Of a DNA stretch of 64,000 nt, positions 8,154-16,173 are shown piece by piece (within the stretch, counting starts at the first letter, position 1; each line of letters opens with the position of its first letter). The DNA lies in NCBI RefSeq assembly GCF_004078655.1, contig NZ_RZNC01000008.1:1-64000 (forward strand), given 5' to 3'. The translations under genes and the position numbers were made by a program. The stretch comes from Labedella populi (lineage in GTDB: Bacteria; Actinomycetota; Actinomycetes; Actinomycetales; Microbacteriaceae). The notes beneath the pieces are model-generated. The model was not told where the DNA came from and made no database searches. It worked only from the letters and a program-made list of their open reading frames with translations.

Positions 8154-8828
8154 TCAGGCGACGCCGGGGCGCGGGGCGCGAGTCGGTCGCGGGGCCAATA
8201 CGCTCGGCCGCTCCGTCGTCGGCGCGCGGCGACCGGTGAGGTAGAGGACCACGCTTTCCGCCGTTCCCTCGATCACGGGGCCGGATCCGACGCTCCAGCC
8301 GTCGTCGGCGGCGAGTAAGGTGCGCGTCCGCACGGCGACACGGACGCGTGGCCGGGCGAGGAGCAGAGCCTGGCGCCCGACGGCGTGGGTCGTCGTCGCC
8401 GTGAAGGGGACGTGCACGCCCGCAGCGTGAGCCGCGTCGTAGCCGTGAACGACGACCTCGAAGAGCTCTCCGGGGTTGGTGCGACCACGCCCGGCGCGCT
8501 TGTCCTCGGCGATCAGGCGGAGTTCCCCGACGAGGTCCCAGCCGGAGAGGCCGTCGGCGCGGGTGTGCGCGATGTCGTCCATCGACCGCAGTGGATTGAG
8601 GTGCGGGCCGCTCACGGTCGCTCGCGCGAGATCCGCCGCCATCTGGTGCGTCGGGGATCCGACGCGCCAGGCGAGGTGAGCCATGACGTCCTTGACGCTC
8701 CAGCCCGCGCACAGGCTCTCCGTGTCCCAGGCGGCATCCGTGAGAGTGGCGAGGGCATCAGCGAGCGAGTCGAGGGCGTCGGCGATCTGAGGGCCACGGA
8801 CGCCGCCCGGGTCGGATGTGCGTGCCAT
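8154..8828 (-). CDS. Maleylpyruvate isomerase/mycothiol S-transferase family protein
   Basis: This 224-residue DinB-fold protein is of the TIGR03083/MDMPI_N type. The N-terminal CAGWSVKDVMAHLAW (about 40-54) is the family signature. His51, Glu124 and His128 have the spacing of the H-E-H metal triad known in the corynebacterial mycothiol-dependent maleylpyruvate isomerase. Such proteins use or are thought to use mycothiol as a cofactor; the substrate here cannot be predicted. The ATG (8828) is 6 bases from a TAGTCT hexamer, which predicts a leaderless mRNA. The region before copA on the other strand may share the intergenic space. Confidence 0.82.
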   Translation of the reverse strand: MARTSDPGGVRGPQIADALDSLADALATLTDAAWDTESLCAGWSVKDVMAHLAWRVGSPTHQMAADLARATVSGPHLNPLRSMDDIAHTRADGLSGWDLVGELRLIAEDKRAGRGRTNPGELFEVVVHGYDAAHAAGVHVPFTATTTHAVGRQALLLARPRVRVAVRTRTLLAADDGWSVGSGPVIEGTAESVVLYLTGRRAPTTERPSVLAPRPTRAPRPGVA

Positions 8829-8834
8829 CGGCCC

Positions 8835-8840
8835 AGACTA
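8835..8840 (-). promoter_or_regulatory. -10 element TAGTCT (leaderless)
   Basis: On the minus strand TAGTCT ends 6 bases before the ATG of the mycothiol-type gene. Confidence 0.55.
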
Positions 8841-8968
8841 CGCCGGGGCGGCTGCCGGCGGGAGGGCACGATGACCAGGATTCGTGATCGCAGTGCTCAT
8901 CCGAGCAGCAAGGTCGTCGCATGCCGACGTCGATGGACTGCGCCTGACGGGCACCCGATACTGCAGGA

Positions 8969-8985
8969 ATACCCCTCCGGGGTAT
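8969..8985. promoter_or_regulatory. CsoR-like copper operator at copA
   Basis: ATACCCC-TCC-GGGGTAT is a perfect 7-bp inverted repeat. It has the TACCC...GGGTA form bound by CsoR-type copper repressors in actinobacteria and firmicutes. It abuts a TAGGGT -10 (8985-8990) upstream of copA, so a bound repressor would block polymerase. No csoR gene is in the window. Confidence 0.8.
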
Positions 8986-8990
8986 AGGGT
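8985..8990 (+). promoter_or_regulatory. -10 element TAGGGT of copA
   Basis: TAGGGT lies 10 bases before the copA ATG and overlaps the last base of the CsoR-like box. The mRNA leader should be only a few bases. Confidence 0.5.
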
Positions 8991-9000
8991 TGGGACGGGT

Positions 9001-11307
9001 ATGGACACGACGAAGCGGACTGACGAGACGGCGACCCTCCTCATCGAGGGCATGACCTGCGCGAGTTGCGTCGCGCGCGTGGAGAAGCGGCTCGAGAGGA
9101 TCGAGGGCGTCAGCGCCCAGGTCAACCTCGCGACGGAGAAGGCGCGCGTGAGCTTCCCCCCATCGGTACCGGTCGACGACCTCGTGGCCGCGGTCGGGAG
9201 GGCCGGATACACCGCGACGGTCGAGAGCCCGCCGGCACCGCATACCGAGAAGGCCGACAAGCCGGAGCACTCCCACATGGACCACGGCGACGGCGCGGTC
9301 GGCGCGACCACGCTGCAGTCCCGTCTCGTCGTGAGCGCCGTGCTCGCCGTCCCCGTCGTGGTGCTCGCCATGGTGCCGGCATGGCAGTTCACGAACTGGC
9401 AGTGGCTCTCCCTCGTCCTCGCGACGCCCGTCGTCTTCTGGGGCGGCTACCCGTTCCACCGCTCGACGGCGGTGACCTTGCGGCACGGCTCGGTGACCAT
9501 GGACACGCTCATCACCCTCGGCACCTTCGCCGCATACTTCTGGTCGGTGTGGGCCCTGTTCTTCGGCATGGCCGGTATGCCGGGCATGAGGCACGAGTTC
9601 TCCCTGTTGCCGACGGGAGACGACCCCTCGTCGATCATCTACCTCGAGGTCGCCGCGGGCGTCACCGTCCTCCTCCTCCTTGGCCGCGTCATCGAGAACC
9701 GCTCGAAGCGCGCCGCCGGAGAGGCGTTGCGTGCCCTGCTCGAACTCGGAGCACGCGATGTCACGGTCCTGCGTGAGCGGCCGCGCGCCACGGGCGATCT
9801 GCTCGCCACAGCGCGCGAAGAGGTCCTCCTCCCGATCGGCGACCTGGCCGTGGGTGACGTCTTCGTCGTGCGCCCGGGCGAGACGATCGCGACCGACGGC
9901 ATCGTCGTCGACGGCGGCGCCTCGGTCGACGCGAGCATGATCACGGGCGAGTCCGTCCCGGTCGACGTCGTCTCGGGCGACGCCGTGACGGGCGGGACCA
10001 TCGTCTCCGGCGGTCGTCTCTTCGTCCGTGCATCCGCAGTGGGCGCAGACACACGTCTGTCCCACATGGCGCGACTCGTCGAGGACGCTCAGACGGAGAA
10101 GGGCCGTATCCAGCGGCTCGCCGACCGCATCTCGGCGGTGTTCGTGCCGATCGTGATCGTCCTCGCGATCCTGACCCTCGTCGCGTGGCTCGTCCTCGAC
10201 GGCTCGGCCGCCGCGGCCTTCACGGCGGCCGTCGCCGTCGTCATCATCGCGTGCCCGTGCGCCCTCGGGCTGGCCACTCCCGTCGCGCTCCTCGTCGGGA
10301 CGGGGAGGGGAGCCCGCCTCGGAATCCTCATCACGGGCCCCGACGCTCTCGAGGCGGCGAAGGGCATCGACACGATCGTGCTCGACAAGACGGGGACGAT
10401 CACGACGGGTCACTTGTCGGTCTCCTCGGTCGTCACCGTCGGTCCAGCCGAGCGCGACGAGGTCCTCCGGTACGCCGCGTCCCTCGAGGCGGCCTCGGAA
10501 CACCCCATCGCGCGCGCGATCGCCGTCGCCGTCCCCGCGGAGCAGCGGAGCGACGTCGTCGACTTCCGGTCGAGCGACGGTCTCGGTGTGCAGGGCTCCA
10601 TCGACGGCGTCGCGGTCGCCGTCGGTCGCGCGACCTTCCTCTCCTCCCTCGGAGTCGAGCTCGGCTCCGAGATCGAGACGGCTCTCGCCGACGCCGGCCG
10701 CGCGGGGCGAACCGCGGTGGTCGTCGCCGCGGACGGGCGTGCCGCCGGAGTCGTCGAACTCGCGGACACCGTGCGCGCCGACACCGCTGAGGCGATCGCA
10801 TCGTTCCGGCGGATGGGGCTCGAACCCGTCATGCTCACGGGCGACGCCGAGGCGGTCGCCCGCCGGGTCGCGGACGAGCTCGGGGTCAGGCGCGTGGTCG
10901 CCGACGTCGTCCCCGAGGGCAAGGTCGAGGAGATCCGGAGGCTCCAGGCATCCGGCCGCACCGTTGCGATGGTCGGCGACGGTGTGAACGACGCGGCAGC
11001 GCTCGCGGCCGCCGATCTCGGCATCGCCATGGGCGGCGGCACCGACGCCGCGATGCACGCCGCCGACATCACCCTCGTGCGGGAGGGGCTGACGGGAGCG
11101 GCCGACGCCGTCGCCCTGTCGCGGCGGACCCTCGGCATCATCCGCGGCAATCTGTTCTGGGCGTTCGCCTACAACGTCGCGGCGATCCCGCTCGCGGCGT
11201 TCGGGCTGCTCAACCCGATGATCGCCGGCGCGGCGATGGCGTTCTCGAGCGTCTTCGTCGTGCTCAACAGCCTCCGCCTCCGCGGTTTCACTCCGCAGCA
11301 GCGCTGA
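9001..11307 (+). CDS. copA: Copper-translocating P1B-type ATPase
   Basis: This inner-membrane Cu(I) exporter has 768 residues. An N-terminal heavy-metal-associated domain carries GMTCASC (Cys20, Cys23). A short His/Met-rich linker (HSHMDHGDGA) precedes the membrane helices. The actuator domain has TGES (about 313), the transmembrane metal site ACPCALGLATP is near 416, the phosphorylated Asp is in DKTGT (about 462), and the hinge is GDGVNDAAAL. The CPC motif marks it as Cu/Ag type. The ATG at 9001 is chosen because an in-frame upstream start (8884) would run through the operator and -10. It stands alone, regulated by the palindrome at 8969. Confidence 0.96.
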   Translation: MDTTKRTDETATLLIEGMTCASCVARVEKRLERIEGVSAQVNLATEKARVSFPPSVPVDDLVAAVGRAGYTATVESPPAPHTEKADKPEHSHMDHGDGAVGATTLQSRLVVSAVLAVPVVVLAMVPAWQFTNWQWLSLVLATPVVFWGGYPFHRSTAVTLRHGSVTMDTLITLGTFAAYFWSVWALFFGMAGMPGMRHEFSLLPTGDDPSSIIYLEVAAGVTVLLLLGRVIENRSKRAAGEALRALLELGARDVTVLRERPRATGDLLATAREEVLLPIGDLAVGDVFVVRPGETIATDGIVVDGGASVDASMITGESVPVDVVSGDAVTGGTIVSGGRLFVRASAVGADTRLSHMARLVEDAQTEKGRIQRLADRISAVFVPIVIVLAILTLVAWLVLDGSAAAAFTAAVAVVIIACPCALGLATPVALLVGTGRGARLGILITGPDALEAAKGIDTIVLDKTGTITTGHLSVSSVVTVGPAERDEVLRYAASLEAASEHPIARAIAVAVPAEQRSDVVDFRSSDGLGVQGSIDGVAVAVGRATFLSSLGVELGSEIETALADAGRAGRTAVVVAADGRAAGVVELADTVRADTAEAIASFRRMGLEPVMLTGDAEAVARRVADELGVRRVVADVVPEGKVEEIRRLQASGRTVAMVGDGVNDAAALAAADLGIAMGGGTDAAMHAADITLVREGLTGAADAVALSRRTLGIIRGNLFWAFAYNVAAIPLAAFGLLNPMIAGAAMAFSSVFVVLNSLRLRGFTPQQR

Positions 11308-11367
11308 GCGCCCGACACCGAGCGCACGCGTGCGAACGGCACGCACCGACGGTGCGAGACTGAGGCG

Positions 11368-12129
11368 ATGGACGAGATCAGGTACGTCGCGCTCGGGGAC
11401 AGCTTCACCGAAGGGGTCGGCGACGATCTGCCCGACGGGGGAGTGCGAGGCTGGGCCGACCTCGTCGCGCAAGGTCTCGTTGCGTCGGGAGCTCGCGTCC
11501 GCTACGCCAACCTCGCGATCCGTGGTCGTCTCCTCGGCCCCATCATCGACGAGCAGCTGCCGGCCGCCCTTGCTCTCGGACCCACCCTCGTGACCTTCAA
11601 CGGCGGCGGGAACGACATCCTGCGGCCCCGGAGCGACCCGCAGCGCCTGCTCGACCGGATGAGCGACGTGATGGACCGGGTCGCGGCGTCCGGGGCCCAG
11701 CTCGTGCTGCTGAGCGGGGCCAACCCGACGGCCGGTCTCCCGATGCAGGCGCGGATCGAGGCGAAGGGCGACGCGCTGAATGCGTCGGTCGCGGCGCTCG
11801 CCGCGGAGCACGGCGTCCTCTTCGCCGACAACTGGTCCGACCGCGAACTCGCACGTTCGCCCTACTGGTCGCGCGATCGCTTGCACCTCGGCTCGATCGG
11901 GCATCACCGGGTCGCCGCGCGCGTGCTCGCGACGCTCGGCTACGAGCATCCCCGGAGCTGGACGATCGATGCTCCGGGCGGGGAGTCGGCCGTCCGCTTC
12001 CGCGACGAACTCGCCTACTACCGGGAGCACGTCGTGCCGTGGATCCAGCGGCGTCTCACGGGCCGGTCCTCGGGAGACGGCCGTTCGGCGAAGTACGGTG
12101 CGTGGACGGACATCACGCCCGGAGGCTGA
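11368..12129 (+). CDS. SGNH/GDSL-family hydrolase
   Basis: This 253-residue esterase/lipase-like protein has the SGNH blocks in order: GDSFTEG (catalytic Ser, about residue 12), NLAIRG (block II Gly), GGGND (block III Asn) and DRLHLGSIGHH (block V Asp/His). No signal peptide is visible, so it is likely cytoplasmic. The substrate is unknown. It follows copA by 60 bases, and a GAGACT hexamer 6 bases before the ATG may be its own -10. Confidence 0.88.
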   Translation: MDEIRYVALGDSFTEGVGDDLPDGGVRGWADLVAQGLVASGARVRYANLAIRGRLLGPIIDEQLPAALALGPTLVTFNGGGNDILRPRSDPQRLLDRMSDVMDRVAASGAQLVLLSGANPTAGLPMQARIEAKGDALNASVAALAAEHGVLFADNWSDRELARSPYWSRDRLHLGSIGHHRVAARVLATLGYEHPRSWTIDAPGGESAVRFRDELAYYREHVVPWIQRRLTGRSSGDGRSAKYGAWTDITPGG

Positions 12130-12194
12130 CTCTGCGGCGGAGACTGACCGTGCGCCCGGTCCACACGCCGTGCGCGAGCACCCGCCGGGTGCCG

Positions 12195-12200
12195 TAGAAT
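12195..12200 (+). promoter_or_regulatory. -10 element TAGAAT of the SNF2 helicase gene
   Basis: TAGAAT is a near-consensus -10. It lies 127 bases before the chosen ATG and overlaps an in-frame ATG at 12199, which argues against that earlier start. The leader has GTTCCGTC (12202-12209) able to pair with GACGGAAC (12259-12266). Confidence 0.5.
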
Positions 12201-12327
12201 GGTTCCGTCGGTCATGTGGGGGCTCGACGATCCGCGGGCATCATTTCGCGTTGATCGGACGGAACACACGAGCGACTCGATCAGGCCGGCGCCGTCAGCG
12301 TCGGGTCCTCGACTGCTCAGGAGGAGC

Positions 12328-14478
12328 ATGCCGTACTCCGGTCACCGACGTTCGTCGGGAAGATCGTCCAGCCGAGCCGTGGCTCGTCATGACGACGACG
12401 CGCCGCTCATCCCGATCCTCGCGCGCAAGGTGCGTGAGGTCGAGGCGAAGGCTCAAAAGGGCAAAGTCGGCCCCACGAACCGCGTCAAGTTCCAGGTCAT
12501 CGCGTTCCTCGTCCGTGAGGAGCGCGCGCGAGTCAAAGCCGACCAGGCCATCGGCGACGCCGCGCGGGCCGAGCTGCTCAAGCGCCTCGACGGAGTCGCG
12601 ACGATCCTCGCGAAGACGGCCGCTCGGGACACCTCGCTCATCCAGTTGCTCGAGGTGGACCAGACCACGAGCCCCGTCGCGCAGCGCTTGCGTCGCGACT
12701 GGCTCATCGAATCCGGTGCGGAACTCAGCCCCGACGAGCTCATCATCTCGACGCAGAAGGCCGAGGCCCCCTCGATGATCCCCGCGGAGCTCGCGGAGCG
12801 TCAGGTCCTCCCGCAGTCCGTGGTCTCCCGTCAGCTCGCGAACCCGTTCCTCGCTCCGGACTTCAGCAAGGCGGTCGAGACGACCACACCTCGCCGCCGG
12901 CTCGACGGTTGGGAACTCATGAGCCCGCTGTACAAGGCGTTCGAGCAGGGCGCCGGAGGCGGAGCGGCCTCGATGGAGCTTCCCGCGGCGCCGGAGATCG
13001 ATCGGCTCGCCCCGCGCGGCATGGAGATCATGGCGCACCAGGCCCGCTTCGTCGAAGCGGTCAGGGAAGGACACCGGAGCTTCCTCCTCGCCGACGAGCC
13101 CGGCCTCGGCAAGACGGCGCAATCCGTGCTCGCGGCCTCGGTCGCCGATGCCTACCCGCTGCTCGTCATCGTGCCGAACGTCGTCAAGATGAACTGGGCC
13201 CGTGAGGTCGAGCGCTGGACGCCGTTGCGTCGGGCGACCGTCATCCACGGCGACGGCCGCGACATCGACGCCTTCGCCGATGTCGTCATCGTCAACTACG
13301 AAGTGCTCGATCGCCACCTCGGCTGGCTCGGTCAGCTCGGGTTCAAGGGCATGGTCGTCGACGAGGCGCACTTCATCAAGAACCTGCACTCGCAGCGGTC
13401 GCAGCACGTGCTGTCGCTCGCGCAGCGCATCCGGGAGAACGCGCCGGGCGGGGATCCGCTCATGCTCGCCCTCACGGGAACACCCCTCATCAACGACGTC
13501 GAGGACTTCAACGCGATCTGGCAGTTCCTCGGCTGGGTCTCGGGTGACAAGCCGACGGCCGAGCTCATGGAGCGGCTCGACGCCACCGAGTTGACGCCCG
13601 CCGACCACGGCTTCTACCGCGCGGCGCGCGAAGCCGTCATCGACATGGGCATCGTGCGTCGTCGGAAGGTCGATGTCGCCGCAGACCTCCCGGCGAAGCG
13701 CGTGGCCGATCTCCCCGTCGAACTCGACGACGAACTCGGACGCTCCATCCGCGACGCGGAGCGCGAGCTCGGCGCCCGACTGCTCACACGTTTCCAGCGC
13801 GCCGCCGAGGCGCGGGGCGACGACTGGCGCGACCCGTCCACGGAGCTGCTCCGGATGGTCGCGCAGTCCGAGCTCGAGGAGTCGAAGGGCGCCGGCGGGC
13901 AGGAGAACGTCTTCACGATGGTCCGCAAGATCGGCCAGGCGAAGGCCGGGCTCGCGGCCGACTACACCGCTCAGTTGGCCCGCTCCGTCGGCAAGGTCGT
14001 GTTCTTCGCCAAGCACATCGACGTCATGGACCAGGCCGAGCGCGTGTTCCAGTCGCGCGGCATCGGGACCGTCTCGATCCGAGGCGACCAGCAGGCGATC
14101 GCGAGGCAGCAGGCCATCGACGCGTTCAACACCGACGACTCGGTGTCGATCGCGGTCTGCTCGCTCACGGCGGCCGGCGTCGGCGTCAACCTGCAGGCGG
14201 CCTCGAACGTCGTGCTCGCCGAACTGTCGTGGACGGCGGCCGAGCAGACGCAGGCGATCGACCGTGTCCACCGCATCGGCCAGGACGAGCCGGTGACGGC
14301 GTGGCGCATCATCGCCGCCCACACGATCGACACGAAGATCGCCGAACTCATCGATTCGAAGCAGGGGCTCGCGGCGCGCGCCCTCGACGGCTCCGACCAG
14401 GACCGCGGCTCGAGCGACTCCGTCCAGCTCAACGCGCTCATCCACCTGCTCGGGCAGGCGATCGAGGCGGCCGCCTAG
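12328..14478 (+). CDS. SNF2-family DEAD/DEAH-box helicase
   Basis: This 716-residue Swi2/Snf2-type ATPase has a basic N-terminal region (residues 1-200), then Walker A DEPGLGKTAQS (about 256), DEAH box VVDEAHFIKN (about 343), LTGTPLINDV (motif III), and motifs V-VI with AGVGVNLQAASNVV and QAIDRVHRIGQ (about 649). These are the RapA/SMARCAL1-like landmarks for double-strand DNA translocation without true unwinding. The ATG at 12328 is preceded by AGGAGG (12319-12324). It is a single gene with no partner nuclease or methylase, so a defence role is not suggested; repair or transcription recycling is more likely. Confidence 0.9.
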   Translation: MPYSGHRRSSGRSSSRAVARHDDDAPLIPILARKVREVEAKAQKGKVGPTNRVKFQVIAFLVREERARVKADQAIGDAARAELLKRLDGVATILAKTAARDTSLIQLLEVDQTTSPVAQRLRRDWLIESGAELSPDELIISTQKAEAPSMIPAELAERQVLPQSVVSRQLANPFLAPDFSKAVETTTPRRRLDGWELMSPLYKAFEQGAGGGAASMELPAAPEIDRLAPRGMEIMAHQARFVEAVREGHRSFLLADEPGLGKTAQSVLAASVADAYPLLVIVPNVVKMNWAREVERWTPLRRATVIHGDGRDIDAFADVVIVNYEVLDRHLGWLGQLGFKGMVVDEAHFIKNLHSQRSQHVLSLAQRIRENAPGGDPLMLALTGTPLINDVEDFNAIWQFLGWVSGDKPTAELMERLDATELTPADHGFYRAAREAVIDMGIVRRRKVDVAADLPAKRVADLPVELDDELGRSIRDAERELGARLLTRFQRAAEARGDDWRDPSTELLRMVAQSELEESKGAGGQENVFTMVRKIGQAKAGLAADYTAQLARSVGKVVFFAKHIDVMDQAERVFQSRGIGTVSIRGDQQAIARQQAIDAFNTDDSVSIAVCSLTAAGVGVNLQAASNVVLAELSWTAAEQTQAIDRVHRIGQDEPVTAWRIIAAHTIDTKIAELIDSKQGLAARALDGSDQDRGSSDSVQLNALIHLLGQAIEAAA

Positions 14479-14645
14479 GTCGGCGGATCCACCGTCGGTC
14501 GGCGGTATTCCGATCGCGTGCCCGCCGTCATCCGATGACGAGCACGCGAGCCAGGTGCCGCCTCGACCGTCCGAGCCTCACACCGATCACACGGATCACC
14601 CGATACTGAAACACGCCATGCCGGAGAGAACCGTCCTCCTACGGC

Positions 14646-14661
14646 AGGATCGACTGATCCT
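14646..14661. promoter_or_regulatory. Inverted repeat AGGATC-GACT-GATCCT
   Basis: Perfect 6-bp arms with a 4-base spacer lie 21 bases before the hydrolase ATG. It could be a regulator site or a small RNA hairpin. No dedicated regulator is next to it. Confidence 0.35.
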
Positions 14662-14682
14662 TGGAACAATCGGAGGATGACT

Positions 14683-15507
14683 ATGCATCGTTTGACTCGA
14701 GAGATCATGTGGCAGGGTCGGAGCGTCAAATGGGACCGTCACGGTGCTGGCCCGGCCGTGGTGCTTCTCCACGGAACGCCGTGGTCGTCCGCGCTGTGGC
14801 GGCCATTCGCCGACGCTCTCTCGCGGCGGTTCACCGTCTATCTGTGGGACATGCCCGGCTACGGTGCGTCTTCCAAGGACCCGTCTCATGCGGTGGATCT
14901 CGGTACTCAGGGCCAGCTGTTCGCGTTCTTACTCGAGCAATGGGGTCTTCATCGGCCCCACGTCATCGCTCACGATTTCGGGGGCGCCGTCGCCCTGCGC
15001 GCGCGAGTGCTCCACGGCGCGGCCTATGCCTCGCTCTGTCTCGTCGACGTTGTGGCACTGTCGCCGTGGGGGTCGCCGTTCTTCAACCTCGTGAAGCAGA
15101 ACGCGGAGGTCTTCACCCAGTTGCCGTCCGCAGTGCACCGCGGTGCGATCGAGGCGTACATCCGTGGGGCGAGTCACCGCGGTGTCCGCGACGACGACCT
15201 CGACATGCTGGTGAGTCCCTGGCTGGGTGAAGAGGGACAGGGTGCGTTCTACCGGCAGATCGCGGAGGCCGACGAGCGATTCACTGACGAGGTGGAGGCA
15301 CGATACGGGACCATCTCCGAGCCGGTGCACATCGTCTGGGGAGCCGAGGACGCCTGGATACCGAAGGATCGAGCCGACCGACTGCGCGCCGCGATTCCCC
15401 ATGCCTCCGTCACCCTCATCCAGGACGCGGGCCACCTCATCCAGCTCGACGCGCCTGCCGGTCTCTCCGCCGAAATCACGAGATGGCTGGCCACGGTCGT
15501 GTCGTGA
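14683..15507 (+). CDS. Alpha/beta hydrolase with Asp nucleophile
   Basis: This 274-residue alpha/beta hydrolase has the oxyanion motif LLHGTPW (about 28-34) and a nucleophile elbow reading AHDFGG, so the nucleophile is Asp, as in haloalkane/haloacetate dehalogenases and epoxide hydrolases rather than Ser esterases. The late acid is in WGAEDAWIP and the His is in DAGHLIQLD. GGAGG (14672-14676) touches an ATG at 14677 but is well spaced to the ATG at 14683, which I prefer. Codons are less G/C-biased at the third position than in the neighbours (many GGT, CAT, CTT, TCT), a hint of recent acquisition. Confidence 0.88.
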   Translation: MHRLTREIMWQGRSVKWDRHGAGPAVVLLHGTPWSSALWRPFADALSRRFTVYLWDMPGYGASSKDPSHAVDLGTQGQLFAFLLEQWGLHRPHVIAHDFGGAVALRARVLHGAAYASLCLVDVVALSPWGSPFFNLVKQNAEVFTQLPSAVHRGAIEAYIRGASHRGVRDDDLDMLVSPWLGEEGQGAFYRQIAEADERFTDEVEARYGTISEPVHIVWGAEDAWIPKDRADRLRAAIPHASVTLIQDAGHLIQLDAPAGLSAEITRWLATVVS

Positions 15508-15823
15508 CTGGCGGTGAGAACCGAGGAGTATCTCCGTCGGACATCGTCCTGCGGACGCAGGTGCCGTATCGAGCGATCGGAGAACGATGTCGGCGGCGAG
15601 AGCCTCAAGCGCGGCCATTTCGGTGCCGAGCGGGGCGCGACGCGTACGACTGATCGCCTCCTCGTCGGTGTCGGCCCCGACCGCCGGCAGGTTTCGATAC
15701 CGGGAGAACGAGCGTGATCCTCACAAGAAGGTGCTGTGGCGGTGGCGGGCGGTCGTGGTGTCCCTCGTGATGCTGCTCGTCGCCGTCCTCACCGGGTCCG
15801 TCGCGATCGGCTGATCCCGTCCC
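15508..15823. other. Weakly coding interval between hydrolase and mycoredoxin
   Basis: About 315 bases separate the hydrolase from the mycoredoxin stop. The only candidate gene is a small membrane protein at the right end (15668-15814). I see no RNA gene or strong terminator in the rest. Confidence 0.5.
15668..15814 (+). CDS. Possible small single-TM membrane protein
   Basis: A GTG start gives 48 residues with a basic, Arg-rich N-terminus (RYRENERDPHKK) and one hydrophobic helix (VVVSLVMLLVAVLTGSVAI) at the C-terminus. An in-frame ATG at 15587 would give 75 residues. No clear ribosome-binding site is present for either. Tail-anchored small proteins of this form are common in actinobacteria, but the evidence is only topology and codon bias. 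Confidence 0.4.
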   Translation: MSAPTAGRFRYRENERDPHKKVLWRWRAVVVSLVMLLVAVLTGSVAIG

Positions 15824-16081
15824 TCAGGCGGAGATGCGTTCGCGAACCTCGAAGAGGGAGGGGTTCGTTGCGGTCGAACCGTCGGGGAAGACGACCGTGG
15901 GGACCGTCTGGTTGCCGCCGTTGACGCTCGCGACGTAGTCCGCGGTGCCCTCGACGTTCTCGATGTCGATCTCGGTGTACGCGATCCCCGCGCCGTCGAG
16001 CTGCTTCTTCAGCCGGGCGCAGTAGCCGCACCATTCCGTCGTGAACATGGTGATGCTCGAGGCCTCGGGGGTGTAATCCAT
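15824..16081 (-). CDS. mrx1: Mycoredoxin (glutaredoxin-like)
   Basis: This 85-residue thioredoxin-fold protein has the mycoredoxin active site TTEWCGYCARLKK (Cys at about 18 and 21) and the cis-Pro segment TVPTVVFPDGSTATNPS. In actinobacteria mycoredoxin reduces protein-mycothiol mixed disulfides in the cytosol. The ATG (16081) is 7 bases from TATTCT, so the transcript should be leaderless. It is divergent from pfkA across 92 bases. Confidence 0.92.
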   Translation of the reverse strand: MDYTPEASSITMFTTEWCGYCARLKKQLDGAGIAYTEIDIENVEGTADYVASVNGGNQTVPTVVFPDGSTATNPSLFEVRERISA

Positions 16082-16088
16082 GCCTGTC

Positions 16089-16094
16089 AGAATA
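16089..16094 (-). promoter_or_regulatory. -10 element TATTCT of mycoredoxin (leaderless)
   Basis: On the minus strand TATTCT lies 7 bases before the ATG. Confidence 0.55.
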
Positions 16095-16110
16095 CTCCGC
16101 TCTCACGCGC

Positions 16111-16116
16111 TAGGGT
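16111..16116 (+). promoter_or_regulatory. -10 element TAGGGT of pfkA
   Basis: TAGGGT lies 57 bases before the pfkA ATG and is divergent from the mycoredoxin promoter. Confidence 0.45.
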
Positions 16117-16173
16117 CGAGTTGGCGGCGATCGCGAGCGCGAGCGTGCCGTGAACAGTCGAAAGGCGAACTCG

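Noticed and set aside
8758-12030. A 1090-codon open frame antisense to copA and its neighbour
   Set aside because: The plus strand has every P-type ATPase motif; the antisense product is Arg/Asp/Gly-rich with no domain.
12199-12327. Start of the SNF2 gene at 12199
   Set aside because: This ATG overlaps the TAGAAT -10 element; AGGAGG supports 12328.
12328-14478. SNF2 helicase as part of a DISARM- or restriction-like defence island
   Set aside because: No methylase, nuclease or other defence gene is adjacent, and it is a common single gene in this group.
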